Made by a program: the position numbers and the translations under genes. From NCBI GenBank assembly GCA_036003885.1, contig DASYSA010000310.1, forward strand, positions 1 through 14,926: DNA of 14,926 nt, read 5' to 3'. The DNA comes from DASYSA01 sp036003885 (GTDB lineage Bacteria; Acidobacteriota; Blastocatellia; UBA7656). Below, in pieces: positions 7,427 to 14,801 of the stretch. The stretch's first letter is position 1; every line of letters begins with the position of its first letter. The notes below the pieces were generated by a model. The model did not search any database. It was given only the letters and a program-made list of their open reading frames with translations, and was not told the DNA's origin.

Positions 7427-8779
7427 TCATCGGCCGACTGTTGTCCTCTCCCTGATTGCGAACAAGTGATGCTGTCCGCGAACGATGAGGATTCCCTCTG
7501 ATATCGCCGGCGTCGCCATGACGACCTCTCCTATCTGGTTGGTCGACAGCAGTTCGTACGGGGTGCCGGCCCGCACTACGAAGACTTCTCCATCTTCGCT
7601 TGTGAAGTAAAGCTTGCCGTTGGCAGCAACGGGCGAGGCGCTAAAAGAGCTCCCCCGGCCACCAAGTCGCTCTCTATTCACGAACTCACCGGTTTTTACG
7701 TTGTACTGCGATAGCACTCCATTGTCGGCACATACATACAGGAAATCGCCATAAACGATTGGCGTCAGAACGTGAGGTACCGCGCGATTCTGCCAGACAA
7801 CAGGTCCCCCGACCCCGGCCGTAGCGCGCGACGTGATCTCTCCGCTCGCCCCCGGGCGGACGGCATAAAATACGCGTTGCATGTGGGAGCTTCCTCCCCC
7901 AAGAAGGATCATGTCTCCGGTGACCACGGGCGTCGGTATCTTCACATCGGCGCCATCGGCTAGTCGCCACAACTCCTTGCCCGTCAGCGGGTCATAGCCT
8001 CGATAGTACCGCGTTCCGCAGGCTATCAACTCGTCGCGAGCCTTGCCCTCATAGATGGTCGGACTGCTCCACGACGTGTCTTCATCGCGAGGTGTGAACC
8101 AGACTCGTTTGCCGTCTTCTAGATTGTACGCAGCTATGAAAGAGTTTTTCTGGCTGTCGCACTGGACGATGACAAGATGCTTGTAGATAATCGGAGAGCT
8201 GCCGAAACCCCAATGCGATCCTGGATCCGAAGACCAACCTCCATCAAGAACACCCAGATCCTGCTTCCATAGGAGCTTGCCCTCGACGTCGAAGCAGTAG
8301 AAGCCCTGTGCCCCGAACATCGCGACGACATACTTTCCATCTGTTGCCGGGGTCGAATTGGCGTGACTGGCCTTCACATGGCGCTTCACTTTTGGCGCGC
8401 CTTCATATGCGGTCCGCTCCCAGAGGATTCGTCCGGTTTTCTTACTGAGGCAGTAGACTCGCCAGACGTGTTTGGAATCGTCGTTTGCAGAGGAAACCGA
8501 TTGGGTCAGCCCGTGCGTGAACTCATCTCGATCACTGCTGGTGATGGCGGTGGTAACGAAGATCCGATCTCCCCAGACCACAGGACTGGAGTGTCCGAGA
8601 CCGGGAATGGGACTCTTCCACAGAAGATTGATTGACTTCTCCGCATCCCACACCGTGGGAGCGTTTGATCCGTCTGCGACGCCGGACGCATTTCTGCCTC
8701 GGAATGAAGGCCAGTTCTGCGCGGGAACGCCGGCGGCCAGACTCAGACAGATGCACAGCGATATCGCGATCAATTTCAT
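7427..8779 (-). CDS. Secreted PQQ-like beta-propeller repeat protein
   Basis: The 450-residue protein has a clear signal peptide (about 1-20, likely cleaved VPA/Q) followed at once by NWPSFRG, the usual opening of secreted PQQ-like propeller proteins common in Acidobacteriota and Planctomycetota. Repeated blade motifs follow, such as LLWKSPIPGLGHSSPVV, YCLSKKTGRILWE, YCFDVEGKLLWKQ, YNLEDGKRVWF, YDPLTGKELWR, SQYNVKTGEFV and LYFTSEDGEVFVV. It therefore looks like a complete seven- or eight-bladed propeller. No catalytic site of quinoprotein dehydrogenases is evident, so PQQ binding should not be assumed; a scaffold or BamB-like role is possible. The ribosome-binding site is weak (GGGAAA region). 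A hairpin of the adjacent repeat element starts only 14 bases upstream of the start codon. Confidence 0.9.
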   Translation of the reverse strand: MKLIAISLCICLSLAAGVPAQNWPSFRGRNASGVADGSNAPTVWDAEKSINLLWKSPIPGLGHSSPVVWGDRIFVTTAITSSDRDEFTHGLTQSVSSANDDSKHVWRVYCLSKKTGRILWERTAYEGAPKVKRHVKASHANSTPATDGKYVVAMFGAQGFYCFDVEGKLLWKQDLGVLDGGWSSDPGSHWGFGSSPIIYKHLVIVQCDSQKNSFIAAYNLEDGKRVWFTPRDEDTSWSSPTIYEGKARDELIACGTRYYRGYDPLTGKELWRLADGADVKIPTPVVTGDMILLGGGSSHMQRVFYAVRPGASGEITSRATAGVGGPVVWQNRAVPHVLTPIVYGDFLYVCADNGVLSQYNVKTGEFVNRERLGGRGSSFSASPVAANGKLYFTSEDGEVFVVRAGTPYELLSTNQIGEVVMATPAISEGILIVRGQHHLFAIRERTTVGR

Positions 8780-8792
8780 CGCATTTTCCCGG

Positions 8793-8987
8793 CCTGGGTA
8801 CGCACGCTTCCAGCGTGCAAAACTCTGCGCCGCGCAACTCGGGATTTATGCCGGCCCCTTCGCGGAGGACCAGCACGCTGGAAGCGTGATGGGTACGCGC
8901 GATTCCAGGGTTTGTACCTCGCCGCTGCGCGCAATTACTCAACAACCTTCGCGGAGGACCAGCACGCTGGAAGCGTGCGTACCCAGG
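8793..8987. repeat. BIME-like element of three hairpin units
   Basis: Three copies of a short hairpin (GCACGCT, 3-base loop, AGCGTGC) lie at 8802-8818, 8873-8889 (last pair lost) and 8962-8978. The outer copies belong to a perfect 26-bp inverted repeat, 8793-8818 versus 8962-8987. The second and third copies belong to a perfect 32-bp direct repeat, 8857-8888 and 8946-8977. The element fills nearly the whole gap between the YHS-like gene (stop at 8998) and the beta-propeller gene (start at 8779). The arrangement resembles REP/BIME elements; no transposase (RAYT) gene is present here. Confidence 0.9.
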
Positions 8988-8997
8988 CTACCGGAAC

Positions 8998-9396
8998 TCA
9001 ATTCTTGACGAATTCCTCAGGCTTGGCCTTGAACGACTCGACGCACATATCACTGGCGAAAATGTAGATTCGCTCTTTGTAAACGACAAAGCGATCCGGG
9101 TCTCCTTCTGCACCTGGCACAACAGGACAGCTTCCTCCCATTTGGATCTCATAGATCTTGGGCTCTTTCTCAAAGAGCGCTTTGTTTTCGGCACTCGAGA
9201 AGAGATAACGGAAACCGCCGCGCGTGACCGCAATCTTGTCGTCGCCCTTGACCTCTTTCCCCTTTGCCAACATGACCGGGTCGAGGCCCTTGAGAGGCAC
9301 GACGGCATCGCTCTTCTGTATTACACTCGGCTGCGCTGCCTGGCTGAGCGCTCCAGCCAGAATCAACAATGCTAAAGCGAACAATGGCTTCTTCAT
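8998..9396 (-). CDS. Secreted protein with two YHS-like modules
   Basis: The protein has 132 residues. A signal peptide (MKKPLFALALLILAGALSQA, about 1-21) is followed by a YHS-type module (about 37-83) with GLDPVMLAKGKEVKGD and YLFSSAENKALFEKEPKIY. A second shorter module (about 100-130) contains GDPDRFVVYKERIYIFASD and FKAKPEEFV, so the domain appears to be duplicated. Cysteines at 90 and 118 may pair or bind metal; a true YHS Cys-X-X-Cys site is not seen. YHS domains are linked to metal binding, but the function here is unknown. The start at 9396 is supported by AAGGAG seven bases upstream; a longer frame from 9468 would begin inside the cytochrome P460 gene. It follows that gene after 19 bases, so the two are very likely co-transcribed. 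Confidence 0.82.
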   Translation of the reverse strand: MKKPLFALALLILAGALSQAAQPSVIQKSDAVVPLKGLDPVMLAKGKEVKGDDKIAVTRGGFRYLFSSAENKALFEKEPKIYEIQMGGSCPVVPGAEGDPDRFVVYKERIYIFASDMCVESFKAKPEEFVKN

Positions 9397-9403
9397 AAGA
9401 TCA

Positions 9404-9409
9404 CTCCTT
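9404..9409 (-). promoter_or_regulatory. Ribosome-binding site of the YHS-like gene
   Basis: AAGGAG on the minus strand lies seven bases before the ATG at 9396 and inside the 19-base gap after the cytochrome P460 stop. It decides the start against the longer open frame. Confidence 0.7.
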
Positions 9410-9415
9410 TCACCT

Positions 9416-10126
9416 TCACGAACGTTGAGATACGCACTCGGGCGGCATCCGAGATGCGAACAGTCCAAGTCGATCCCAGTAAAAACGCGTCAGGGGATCG
9501 GGCTCATTCAGGAATCGGCTTATCTTTTTGGCGTCTCTCAGGACGGGATAGAACTGCGTGAACACATTGTCGTCGGCTCCATGCTCGTTGTGACAACTGA
9601 AGCAGGACGCCTTGGGAAAAGCACTGGAAGTCTTCTTCTTGCCATTGGCAAAGTCGAAGTAGGCCCAGCCCTCGTCGAACTTCTCGTGGTCCTTCAGAGC
9701 GACCTCGACCGCGACCCGCTCGCCTTCGAAGAACCCGCCTTTGTTGATCGACACTTTCTGGTCGGCTCTGTGGACTTCCATCACCAGCATTGTCTTTTCA
9801 GGGAACTGGCCCGTTCGCTTGAAGTGGGCATAGGCTTCCGGTTGGATGTAGATGTGGTGGAATGCCCCGGGCGTGGCGGCCGCGTCGGTTCGCGTCGATT
9901 CCGAATACGAGAGCCCAATCGAGGCTCCCACGAAGATCCAGGTCCGGTAGTCCTCGGGGAGCATGAGTTCTTTGCCCTCCGAATACCTGGGCTTAACCAT
10001 GTTCTTTAATCCGGGCGAGTCCTGGGCGCGAAGCAAATTCACGCAGGCGACTCCGCCCCACAGCAGCGCGAGCGCCAGCAAAACAACCTTCAGCGAAGTC
10101 CGCAGCGATCTTTTCTTAACTGTCAT
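9416..10126 (-). CDS. Cytochrome P460 family protein
   Basis: The 236-residue exported protein has a basic N-terminus and hydrophobic segment (about 13-28). Cys28 in GGVAC could be a weak lipobox; a cleaved signal peptide is the alternative. The core matches cytochrome P460: LPEDYRTWIFVGASIGLSY (about 57-74), FHHIYIQPEAY (89-99), GFFEGERVAVEV (131-142) and the haem-binding CFSCH (175-179) followed by HGADDNVFTQFYPVLR. In studied P460 proteins the haem is c-type with an unusual lysine cross-link and oxidises hydroxylamine; that activity is not shown here. The family usually ends close to FYPVLR, but this protein has about 39 more residues. GAGGAG seven bases before the ATG at 10126 selects this start over in-frame starts at 10141 and further upstream. 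It lies 58 bases after the ADOP permease and 19 before the YHS-like gene. Confidence 0.9.
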   Translation of the reverse strand: MTVKKRSLRTSLKVVLLALALLWGGVACVNLLRAQDSPGLKNMVKPRYSEGKELMLPEDYRTWIFVGASIGLSYSESTRTDAAATPGAFHHIYIQPEAYAHFKRTGQFPEKTMLVMEVHRADQKVSINKGGFFEGERVAVEVALKDHEKFDEGWAYFDFANGKKKTSSAFPKASCFSCHNEHGADDNVFTQFYPVLRDAKKISRFLNEPDPLTRFYWDRLGLFASRMPPECVSQRS

Positions 10127-10133
10127 ACTGTTG

Positions 10134-10139
10134 CTCCTC
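10134..10139 (-). promoter_or_regulatory. Ribosome-binding site of the cytochrome P460 gene
   Basis: GAGGAG on the minus strand, seven bases before the ATG at 10126, lies on top of a possible earlier ATG (10141) and therefore favours the shorter protein. Confidence 0.65.
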
Positions 10140-10155
10140 ATGCGATAACAGATAC

Positions 10156-10176
10156 GGCCGCGGTTCGAGCGCGGCC
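10156..10176. other. Intercistronic GC hairpin after the ADOP gene
   Basis: A perfect 7-bp stem (GGCCGCG / CGCGGCC) with a 7-base loop lies eight bases beyond the ADOP stop codon and 30 bases before the cytochrome P460 start. There is no U-run after it on the minus strand, so it is not a classical intrinsic terminator. It may be an mRNA processing or stability element that sets different levels of the two messages. Confidence 0.55.
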
Positions 10177-10184
10177 AGTTGTGT

Positions 10185-12845
10185 TTACTCACTTCGTAAA
10201 GCTGACATCGGATCGATCGACGTGACGCGCCGCGCAGGAACGAAGCACGACCACGCAGCCGCCGCCAGCAGCAGCAGCGCTACGGCAACGAATGTCACGG
10301 GGTCGGTGGGTTCGACGTTGAACAGCACCGACGACAATGCTCCCGAAATTGCCAGTGCGGCCACCGATCCCAGCAATAACCCTGTGATCACGAGTGTCAT
10401 ACCCTGTCGCATGACCATGGCCAACACCTTGCCCGGAGTCGCTCCAAGGGCAAGGCGTACGCCGATCTCATGAGTGCGCTGGCTGACCGACAAATTCATC
10501 ACTCCAGCAATGCCGGTGGCTGTGATAATGAGAGCCAGAATCGCAAACAGCCCCAGCAGAATGGCGGTGAGGCGCGGCGAAGCCGTAGAATCGCTGCGCA
10601 CTCGTTCGAGCGTCTGGACACGATCCACCGCTGTCTCCGAATCGACCTCGTAGACCGCCTCCCGCAGGACCTTTGCGAAGCTCTCAGGATTGCTAGTCGT
10701 GCGAACCAGCAGGTTTCCGCCTCCCGGATCTTGAGCGAAAGACGTGTAGACTTCGTCCGCAGGCTCACGGTCGAGTCCAAACTCCTTCGCGTCGCCTGCG
10801 ACTCCCACGATCGTCAGCCACGACGCACCTCGATCAAACGAGATGCGCCTCCCGATGGGGTCGTCCTGGCTCAGGCGATGCCGAGCTAAAGAGCGATTGA
10901 TGATCGCAACGCGAGGAGCCGTCTCGTTGTCTGAGTCCGTGAATGCGCGCCCGTGCTCGATAGGAAGGCCGAGCGTCTGGAAATAGCCCGGACTCGCAGT
11001 GCGTACCATGGCTTGTTGCGGCGGGCCGCCGTCAGCCACTGGATAGCCCTGAATTTCGAAATCCTGACCGGTGGGACTGAAGATTATGCCAAGTTGATTC
11101 AGTGGATAGCCCGAGCTCAACGCGGCCGATACAACTCCGGGCTTCGCCTCGACCTTATCCATCAGTTGTTTATAGAACGCACTGCTCTCCTGCTGACGGT
11201 GGTACCGTGACCAGTTGAGGTTGATTCTCATCGCCAGCACATTCTCAGGATCGAAGCCAGGATCCACGCTCTGAAGATTCATCAGACTCCGCAGCATGAG
11301 TCCAGCGACTATCAGCAACACAAACGAAACTGCAACCTGGGCGATAAGCAACGCGCTTCGCAATCTTTGGCGGCCGGCGCCGGGCGTCGAACGGCCGCCC
11401 GAGTCCTTCAGCGCCGTGAACGCACTTTCGCGAGATGCGAGCAGCGGCATCAATCCGAATGCGATTCCAGTCGCGACGGAGATCGCGAGGGTGAATAGCA
11501 GCACTGACGCGTCGATGCTAATCTCATCGGCGCGAGTCGTGAATCTGGTCGCGAATGACTTCAGAAGGTGGAGTCCGCCGCCGGCAAATATGAGCCCTAC
11601 TGCTCCGCCCGCCAGAGCCAGCAGTGTGCTCTCCGTCAGTAACTGGCGCATCAAGCGGCCGCGACCCGCCCCCAGCGCTGTGCGAACAGCGATCTCACGT
11701 TCACGTCGCAGCAATCGCGCCACAGAAAGGTTCGCCACATTGGCACAGGCTATCAACAAAACCAGGCCCGCCGTTGCCAGCAGGATCAAGAAGGTCCCCT
11801 TCGCTCGCCTGGTGAGTTCGTCGCGCAAAGAAGCGAGGGTTGCGCCGTATCCCCTGTTCTCCGGATAGGCCTCGGGGTATTCGCGCTGGAGATTGTCTGC
11901 GATCCTCGACATATCGGCTTGCGCCTGCTCCACCGTTACGCCCGGCTTGAGACGGCCGAACGCGCTCATCATCCGCTCACGGCGGTCCCCGATGAATTCT
12001 TTCGACGATCGAGTTGGGCAGTGAGAAGTGGGCATGTAGACGTCGCTCTCAACCGGATACTGAGGAATGGAAGGCAGAACTCCGACCACCGTGTGCGGCC
12101 GATTGTTCATCTGAAAGACTCTGCCGACGATGTTCGGATCACCGCCCTGGCTCTCCCGCCAGTACTTGTAGCTAAGCACGAGCACCGCATCGGATCCCTC
12201 GTGCTCATCACCGGGCAGGAAGGTTCTGCCCAGAAGAGGTTTCACTCCCAGGACGTCGAAGAAGTTGGCGGAGACAACCGCGGTCTGAACGCGCTCCGCT
12301 TCAGCGCGTCCGAGAAGAATAAACGCCATGGAATGGTGCTCCACCACCGCATCCAGAGTTTGGCTCTGCTCCCTGTAATCCAGGATCTCCTTGACGGAGA
12401 AAGGCATGTTATCCAGGCCGGCCTTAGGAGCCTTTTGGTGCAGCACAACCAGCCGATCCCCATCGCTGTACGGCAGGGGTTTCAGAAGCACTCCGTAGAT
12501 TACGCTGAAGATCGCGGTGTTCGCTCCTATCCCCAGCGCGAGAGTCAAGACTGAGACAAAGGTGAATCCGGGGTTCTTGCGTAGTATGCGCAGTCCGTAG
12601 CGGACATCCTGCCAGAGCGCATCTACAAATCGCATCCAGCTCACGTCGCGACACTCTTCTTTGATCTGTTCTACTCCGCCGAAACAAGTGAGCGCCACGC
12701 GCCGAGCTTCAGCGCGGCTCATACCTCTCCGCACGTTTTCTTCGATCTGCATCTCAACATGAAAGCGCAGTTCCTGATCCATCTCTCGCTCCTTCTTCTG
12801 ACGGAGGAAAACAGATCGCGCGGTGTAGAAAAACTTTTCAAACAT
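10185..12845 (-). CDS. ADOP-type permease (MacB/FtsX-like, internally duplicated)
   Basis: The 886-residue inner-membrane protein has the layout of the acidobacterial duplicated orphan permease family. A cytoplasmic N-terminal helical region (1-75, with MDQELRFHVEMQIEENVRRG) leads into a first transmembrane helix (about 92-118). A periplasmic MacB-type domain and an FtsX three-helix unit follow (containing LLIACANVANLSVARLL and REIAVRTALGAGRGRLMRQLL). A second helix/periplasmic/FtsX set comes next, containing HEIGVRLALGATPGKVLAMV and ending DPMSALRSE. The two FtsX signatures show the internal duplication. No ABC ATPase is next to it, as the family name implies; substrate and energy source are unknown. 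GGAG lies about nine bases before the ATG. The gene follows the PadR regulator after 90 bases and precedes cytochrome P460 by 58, so all may be one operon. Confidence 0.95.
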   Translation of the reverse strand: MFEKFFYTARSVFLRQKKEREMDQELRFHVEMQIEENVRRGMSRAEARRVALTCFGGVEQIKEECRDVSWMRFVDALWQDVRYGLRILRKNPGFTFVSVLTLALGIGANTAIFSVIYGVLLKPLPYSDGDRLVVLHQKAPKAGLDNMPFSVKEILDYREQSQTLDAVVEHHSMAFILLGRAEAERVQTAVVSANFFDVLGVKPLLGRTFLPGDEHEGSDAVLVLSYKYWRESQGGDPNIVGRVFQMNNRPHTVVGVLPSIPQYPVESDVYMPTSHCPTRSSKEFIGDRRERMMSAFGRLKPGVTVEQAQADMSRIADNLQREYPEAYPENRGYGATLASLRDELTRRAKGTFLILLATAGLVLLIACANVANLSVARLLRREREIAVRTALGAGRGRLMRQLLTESTLLALAGGAVGLIFAGGGLHLLKSFATRFTTRADEISIDASVLLFTLAISVATGIAFGLMPLLASRESAFTALKDSGGRSTPGAGRQRLRSALLIAQVAVSFVLLIVAGLMLRSLMNLQSVDPGFDPENVLAMRINLNWSRYHRQQESSAFYKQLMDKVEAKPGVVSAALSSGYPLNQLGIIFSPTGQDFEIQGYPVADGGPPQQAMVRTASPGYFQTLGLPIEHGRAFTDSDNETAPRVAIINRSLARHRLSQDDPIGRRISFDRGASWLTIVGVAGDAKEFGLDREPADEVYTSFAQDPGGGNLLVRTTSNPESFAKVLREAVYEVDSETAVDRVQTLERVRSDSTASPRLTAILLGLFAILALIITATGIAGVMNLSVSQRTHEIGVRLALGATPGKVLAMVMRQGMTLVITGLLLGSVAALAISGALSSVLFNVEPTDPVTFVAVALLLLAAAAWSCFVPARRVTSIDPMSALRSE

Positions 12846-12935
12846 TCAGAAGTACTCCTGCCGTTCCGAGGTCGATGCTCCAGTCAAGTTGATTCGACTC
12901 GACGCGCAGTTCGACCCGTACAACGCAGTCCCGAG

Positions 12936-13268
12936 CTAGGCGTTCTCCAATATCTGACTGATTGCCGTCGAAAGCCGCTCCCAGTTTTCGGTCTCTTCGG
13001 TGAGCTGCTTGCGGCCGGTCCTGGTCAGTTCATAGAACTTCGCCTGCCGGTTGTTCTCGGAACTTCCCCACTCGGCGGTGATCCAGCCCTGCTGTTCGAG
13101 GCGGTAGAGGGCGGGATAGAGAGAGCCCTGGTTGATGCTGAGCACTCCGTTGGAGATCTGCTGAATGCGTTGCGAGATTCCCCATCCGTGCATTGGCTCC
13201 AAGGCGAGCGTCTTGAGAATCAGCATGTCGAGCGTACCCTGCAAGAGATCAGACTTTTGTTTGCTCAT
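12936..13268 (-). CDS. PadR-family transcriptional regulator (acidobacterial ADOP-associated type)
   Basis: The 110-residue protein is a small winged-helix DNA-binding regulator. LLQGTLDMLILKTLALEPMHGWGI (about 8-31) and the recognition segment INQGSLYPALYRLEQQGWI (about 45-63) are diagnostic of PadR. The wing (KFYELTRTGRKQL, 77-89) and a C-terminal dimerisation helix follow. This length and sequence are typical of the PadR subgroup that accompanies ADOP permeases in Acidobacteriota. It lies directly upstream of the permease gene on the same strand. AGGAG six bases before the ATG at 13268 supports the start. A good promoter with a flanking inverted repeat lies just upstream, which suggests autorepression. 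The inducing signal is unknown. Confidence 0.95.
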   Translation of the reverse strand: MSKQKSDLLQGTLDMLILKTLALEPMHGWGISQRIQQISNGVLSINQGSLYPALYRLEQQGWITAEWGSSENNRQAKFYELTRTGRKQLTEETENWERLSTAISQILENA

Positions 13269-13280
13269 CGGCTTCTCCTA

Positions 13281-13327
13281 GACAATCTACACGAAGGGGC
13301 ATAGTACGGGGACTCTTGTAGATTGTC
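13281..13327. promoter_or_regulatory. Putative PadR operator: 11-bp perfect inverted repeat bracketing the promoter
   Basis: GACAATCTACA at 13281-13291 and its exact complement TGTAGATTGTC at 13317-13327 form an inverted repeat with 25 bases between. Extending outward gives 13 of 14 matching positions. The right arm overlaps the -35 box and the left arm falls in the first transcribed bases. Repressor bound to both arms would cover the whole promoter. Assignment to PadR rests on position, not on a known site sequence. Confidence 0.6.
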
Positions 13328-13329
13328 AA
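13301..13329 (-). promoter_or_regulatory. Sigma-70-type promoter of padR (and probably the operon)
   Basis: On the minus strand a perfect -35 TTGACA (complement of 13324-13329) is followed after exactly 17 bases by TACTAT (complement of 13301-13306), a fair -10. Transcription would start near 13294, about 26 bases before the padR ATG, leaving just enough leader for the AGGAG ribosome-binding site. Confidence 0.7.
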
Positions 13330-13403
13330 GGGGAAAGATTTTGGAAGGAGTGATCGCCACAAAATCGGTTCGTGGCCTGAAGCCAAGGCATCAAGGGTGC
13401 CGC

Positions 13404-14765
13404 TCACGTTGGTCGGTTGTTCCGGGAGTGAGCTGCCAGGAGATTTCCATCATCATCTTTGATTCCGACTCGTCCCGTCACAAACCAATCGCCCGCAAAA
13501 GCCGTGCTCGTCGCCCCAGGGTCGACCAGATAGTCGACAGGCACCGACTGGTCGGGCAACTGAATCGCAATTCGGCCCGGAGTTCCTCGCGGCACTATCT
13601 CGCCTTCGCTATCGAGAGTCTCAACCGTTCGTCCGGGGACAGCACGGCCCACCGTCTCGGCCTTTGCTTTGAACCATCGTTCACAGGTCGCCGCAAGCGG
13701 ACCTGCTTCTACATCGATCAAGGCTGATTGCAGCGAAACACTCAGATCGGTCCTCGCCCAGTCGATCATCTCTTGAGTCAGCCCGGAGTCTGTGACGATC
13801 ACTCGCTGCAGCTTGAGGTCAAAGCGTTCCCGCGGAGTCGGATGATTGCTCTTCCAGGCTCGAAGTTGGGCTGCAGAGAGGACGGCGGTCGTGACTTCGC
13901 AGGCCGCCATGGTCTCGAGCGGACCGTCGCCGTCGAAGTCCATTGAATTGCCGGCCACTATAGGGATGCCATAGTAGAATGCCGGACAGATCACACCAAA
14001 GAGCGCCTCCATTGAAGACCAGTCTCCAGGGGTCCAGAAGACTGCGCCCTCGCCCAGTTCGAAGTCGTTGACCATTTCGAACGCGGCAAGACTACCGATC
14101 AACGCCGCGTGGCTGTGGACTACATATCGAGGAGCACCCACCCCAGCGTGCGCACAAAAGATGAATGCCGGAGTTGTGGCACCGGTGTCGGCGATCTGAA
14201 AGTCTGAAGACGCCTCGTAGACCTCGCGCCAGAAACTGCGGTCGCCTCCGGAGACAATGTGGCTGTGGATGGCGTCGGCGGCGACAAAGATGGCCTTTAT
14301 CGAAGATCGGCCGCCAGGTTCAAGCGCCACATCTCCCCGATTCGCCTCTCCGATGATGAGCGCCCTGGCCTCCGTTTGTTTGAGGATGAGGTCACTTGTT
14401 GCAGGACCTGTACCGGGAGCAAGAGGAACGACGACGGCGCCGAGCTTCAGGGCGCCCAGGTGCGCAACGGCCAGCGCACCCGACTGTGCCAACATCACCG
14501 CGATCGCGTCGCCCCGCGCAATCCCTGAACCCGCGAGAACCGTTGCGAATTTATCTGAGAAGTAATCGAGCGCTCCGGCCGTATAGGTGTTGCGAGCGGC
14601 TGGTCTCAATTCGATCAGACCGACTCGGGTAACCGCGTCGGGATGCCTGCGGCAGATTGCTTCGGCGATATTGAAATGGCGGGGAATGGTCGAGCGAAAG
14701 TCGCGGCAGGCTTCCTGGTAAGTGGCGTACCGTTCGAGCTGCGGAGTGGGATCTTCGGCACTCAT
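13404..14765 (-). CDS. Degenerate acyl-CoA-synthetase-like protein (adenylate-forming fold, C-terminal domain absent)
   Basis: The 453-residue protein follows the AMP-binding/acyl-CoA synthetase fold in its N-terminal part: HFNIAEAICRRHPDAV (30-45), GIARGDAIAVMLAQS (81-95) and AHLGALKLGAVVVPLAPG (101-118). The expected catalytic motifs are altered. The phosphate-binding S/T/G-rich loop with its PKG becomes FCAHAGVGAPRY (203-214). The YGxTE motif becomes LIDVEAG (349-355). The TGD motif becomes TGR (430-432). The chain stops near the hinge, so the C-terminal domain of about 100 residues, with its catalytic lysine, is missing. Only 135 bases separate the stop from padR, too little to hide that domain behind a frameshift. 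The long intact frame suggests a retained pseudoenzyme, though recent decay is possible. No ribosome-binding site is seen; it lies 36 bases after the preceding gene and may be translationally coupled. Confidence 0.8.
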   Translation of the reverse strand: MSAEDPTPQLERYATYQEACRDFRSTIPRHFNIAEAICRRHPDAVTRVGLIELRPAARNTYTAGALDYFSDKFATVLAGSGIARGDAIAVMLAQSGALAVAHLGALKLGAVVVPLAPGTGPATSDLILKQTEARALIIGEANRGDVALEPGGRSSIKAIFVAADAIHSHIVSGGDRSFWREVYEASSDFQIADTGATTPAFIFCAHAGVGAPRYVVHSHAALIGSLAAFEMVNDFELGEGAVFWTPGDWSSMEALFGVICPAFYYGIPIVAGNSMDFDGDGPLETMAACEVTTAVLSAAQLRAWKSNHPTPRERFDLKLQRVIVTDSGLTQEMIDWARTDLSVSLQSALIDVEAGPLAATCERWFKAKAETVGRAVPGRTVETLDSEGEIVPRGTPGRIAIQLPDQSVPVDYLVDPGATSTAFAGDWFVTGRVGIKDDDGNLLAAHSRNNRPT

Positions 14766-14801
14766 TATAAGCTGGGGCGGCTACTGCGCCGCTCCTGGAA
14801 G

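Noticed and set aside
8472..9008. Frames of 178 and 137 codons crossing the beta-propeller start and the repeat element
   Set aside because: They are produced by translation of the hairpin repeats and the antisense of the propeller gene; the repeated peptide segments mirror the DNA repeats.
9224..10009. Plus-strand frame of 261 codons
   Set aside because: It is antisense to both the YHS-like and the cytochrome P460 genes, which have clear family motifs and ribosome-binding sites; no motif is visible in it.
11919..12554. Plus-strand frame of 211 codons inside the ADOP gene
   Set aside because: It lies wholly opposite a family-typical permease and has no initiation signals or recognisable domain.
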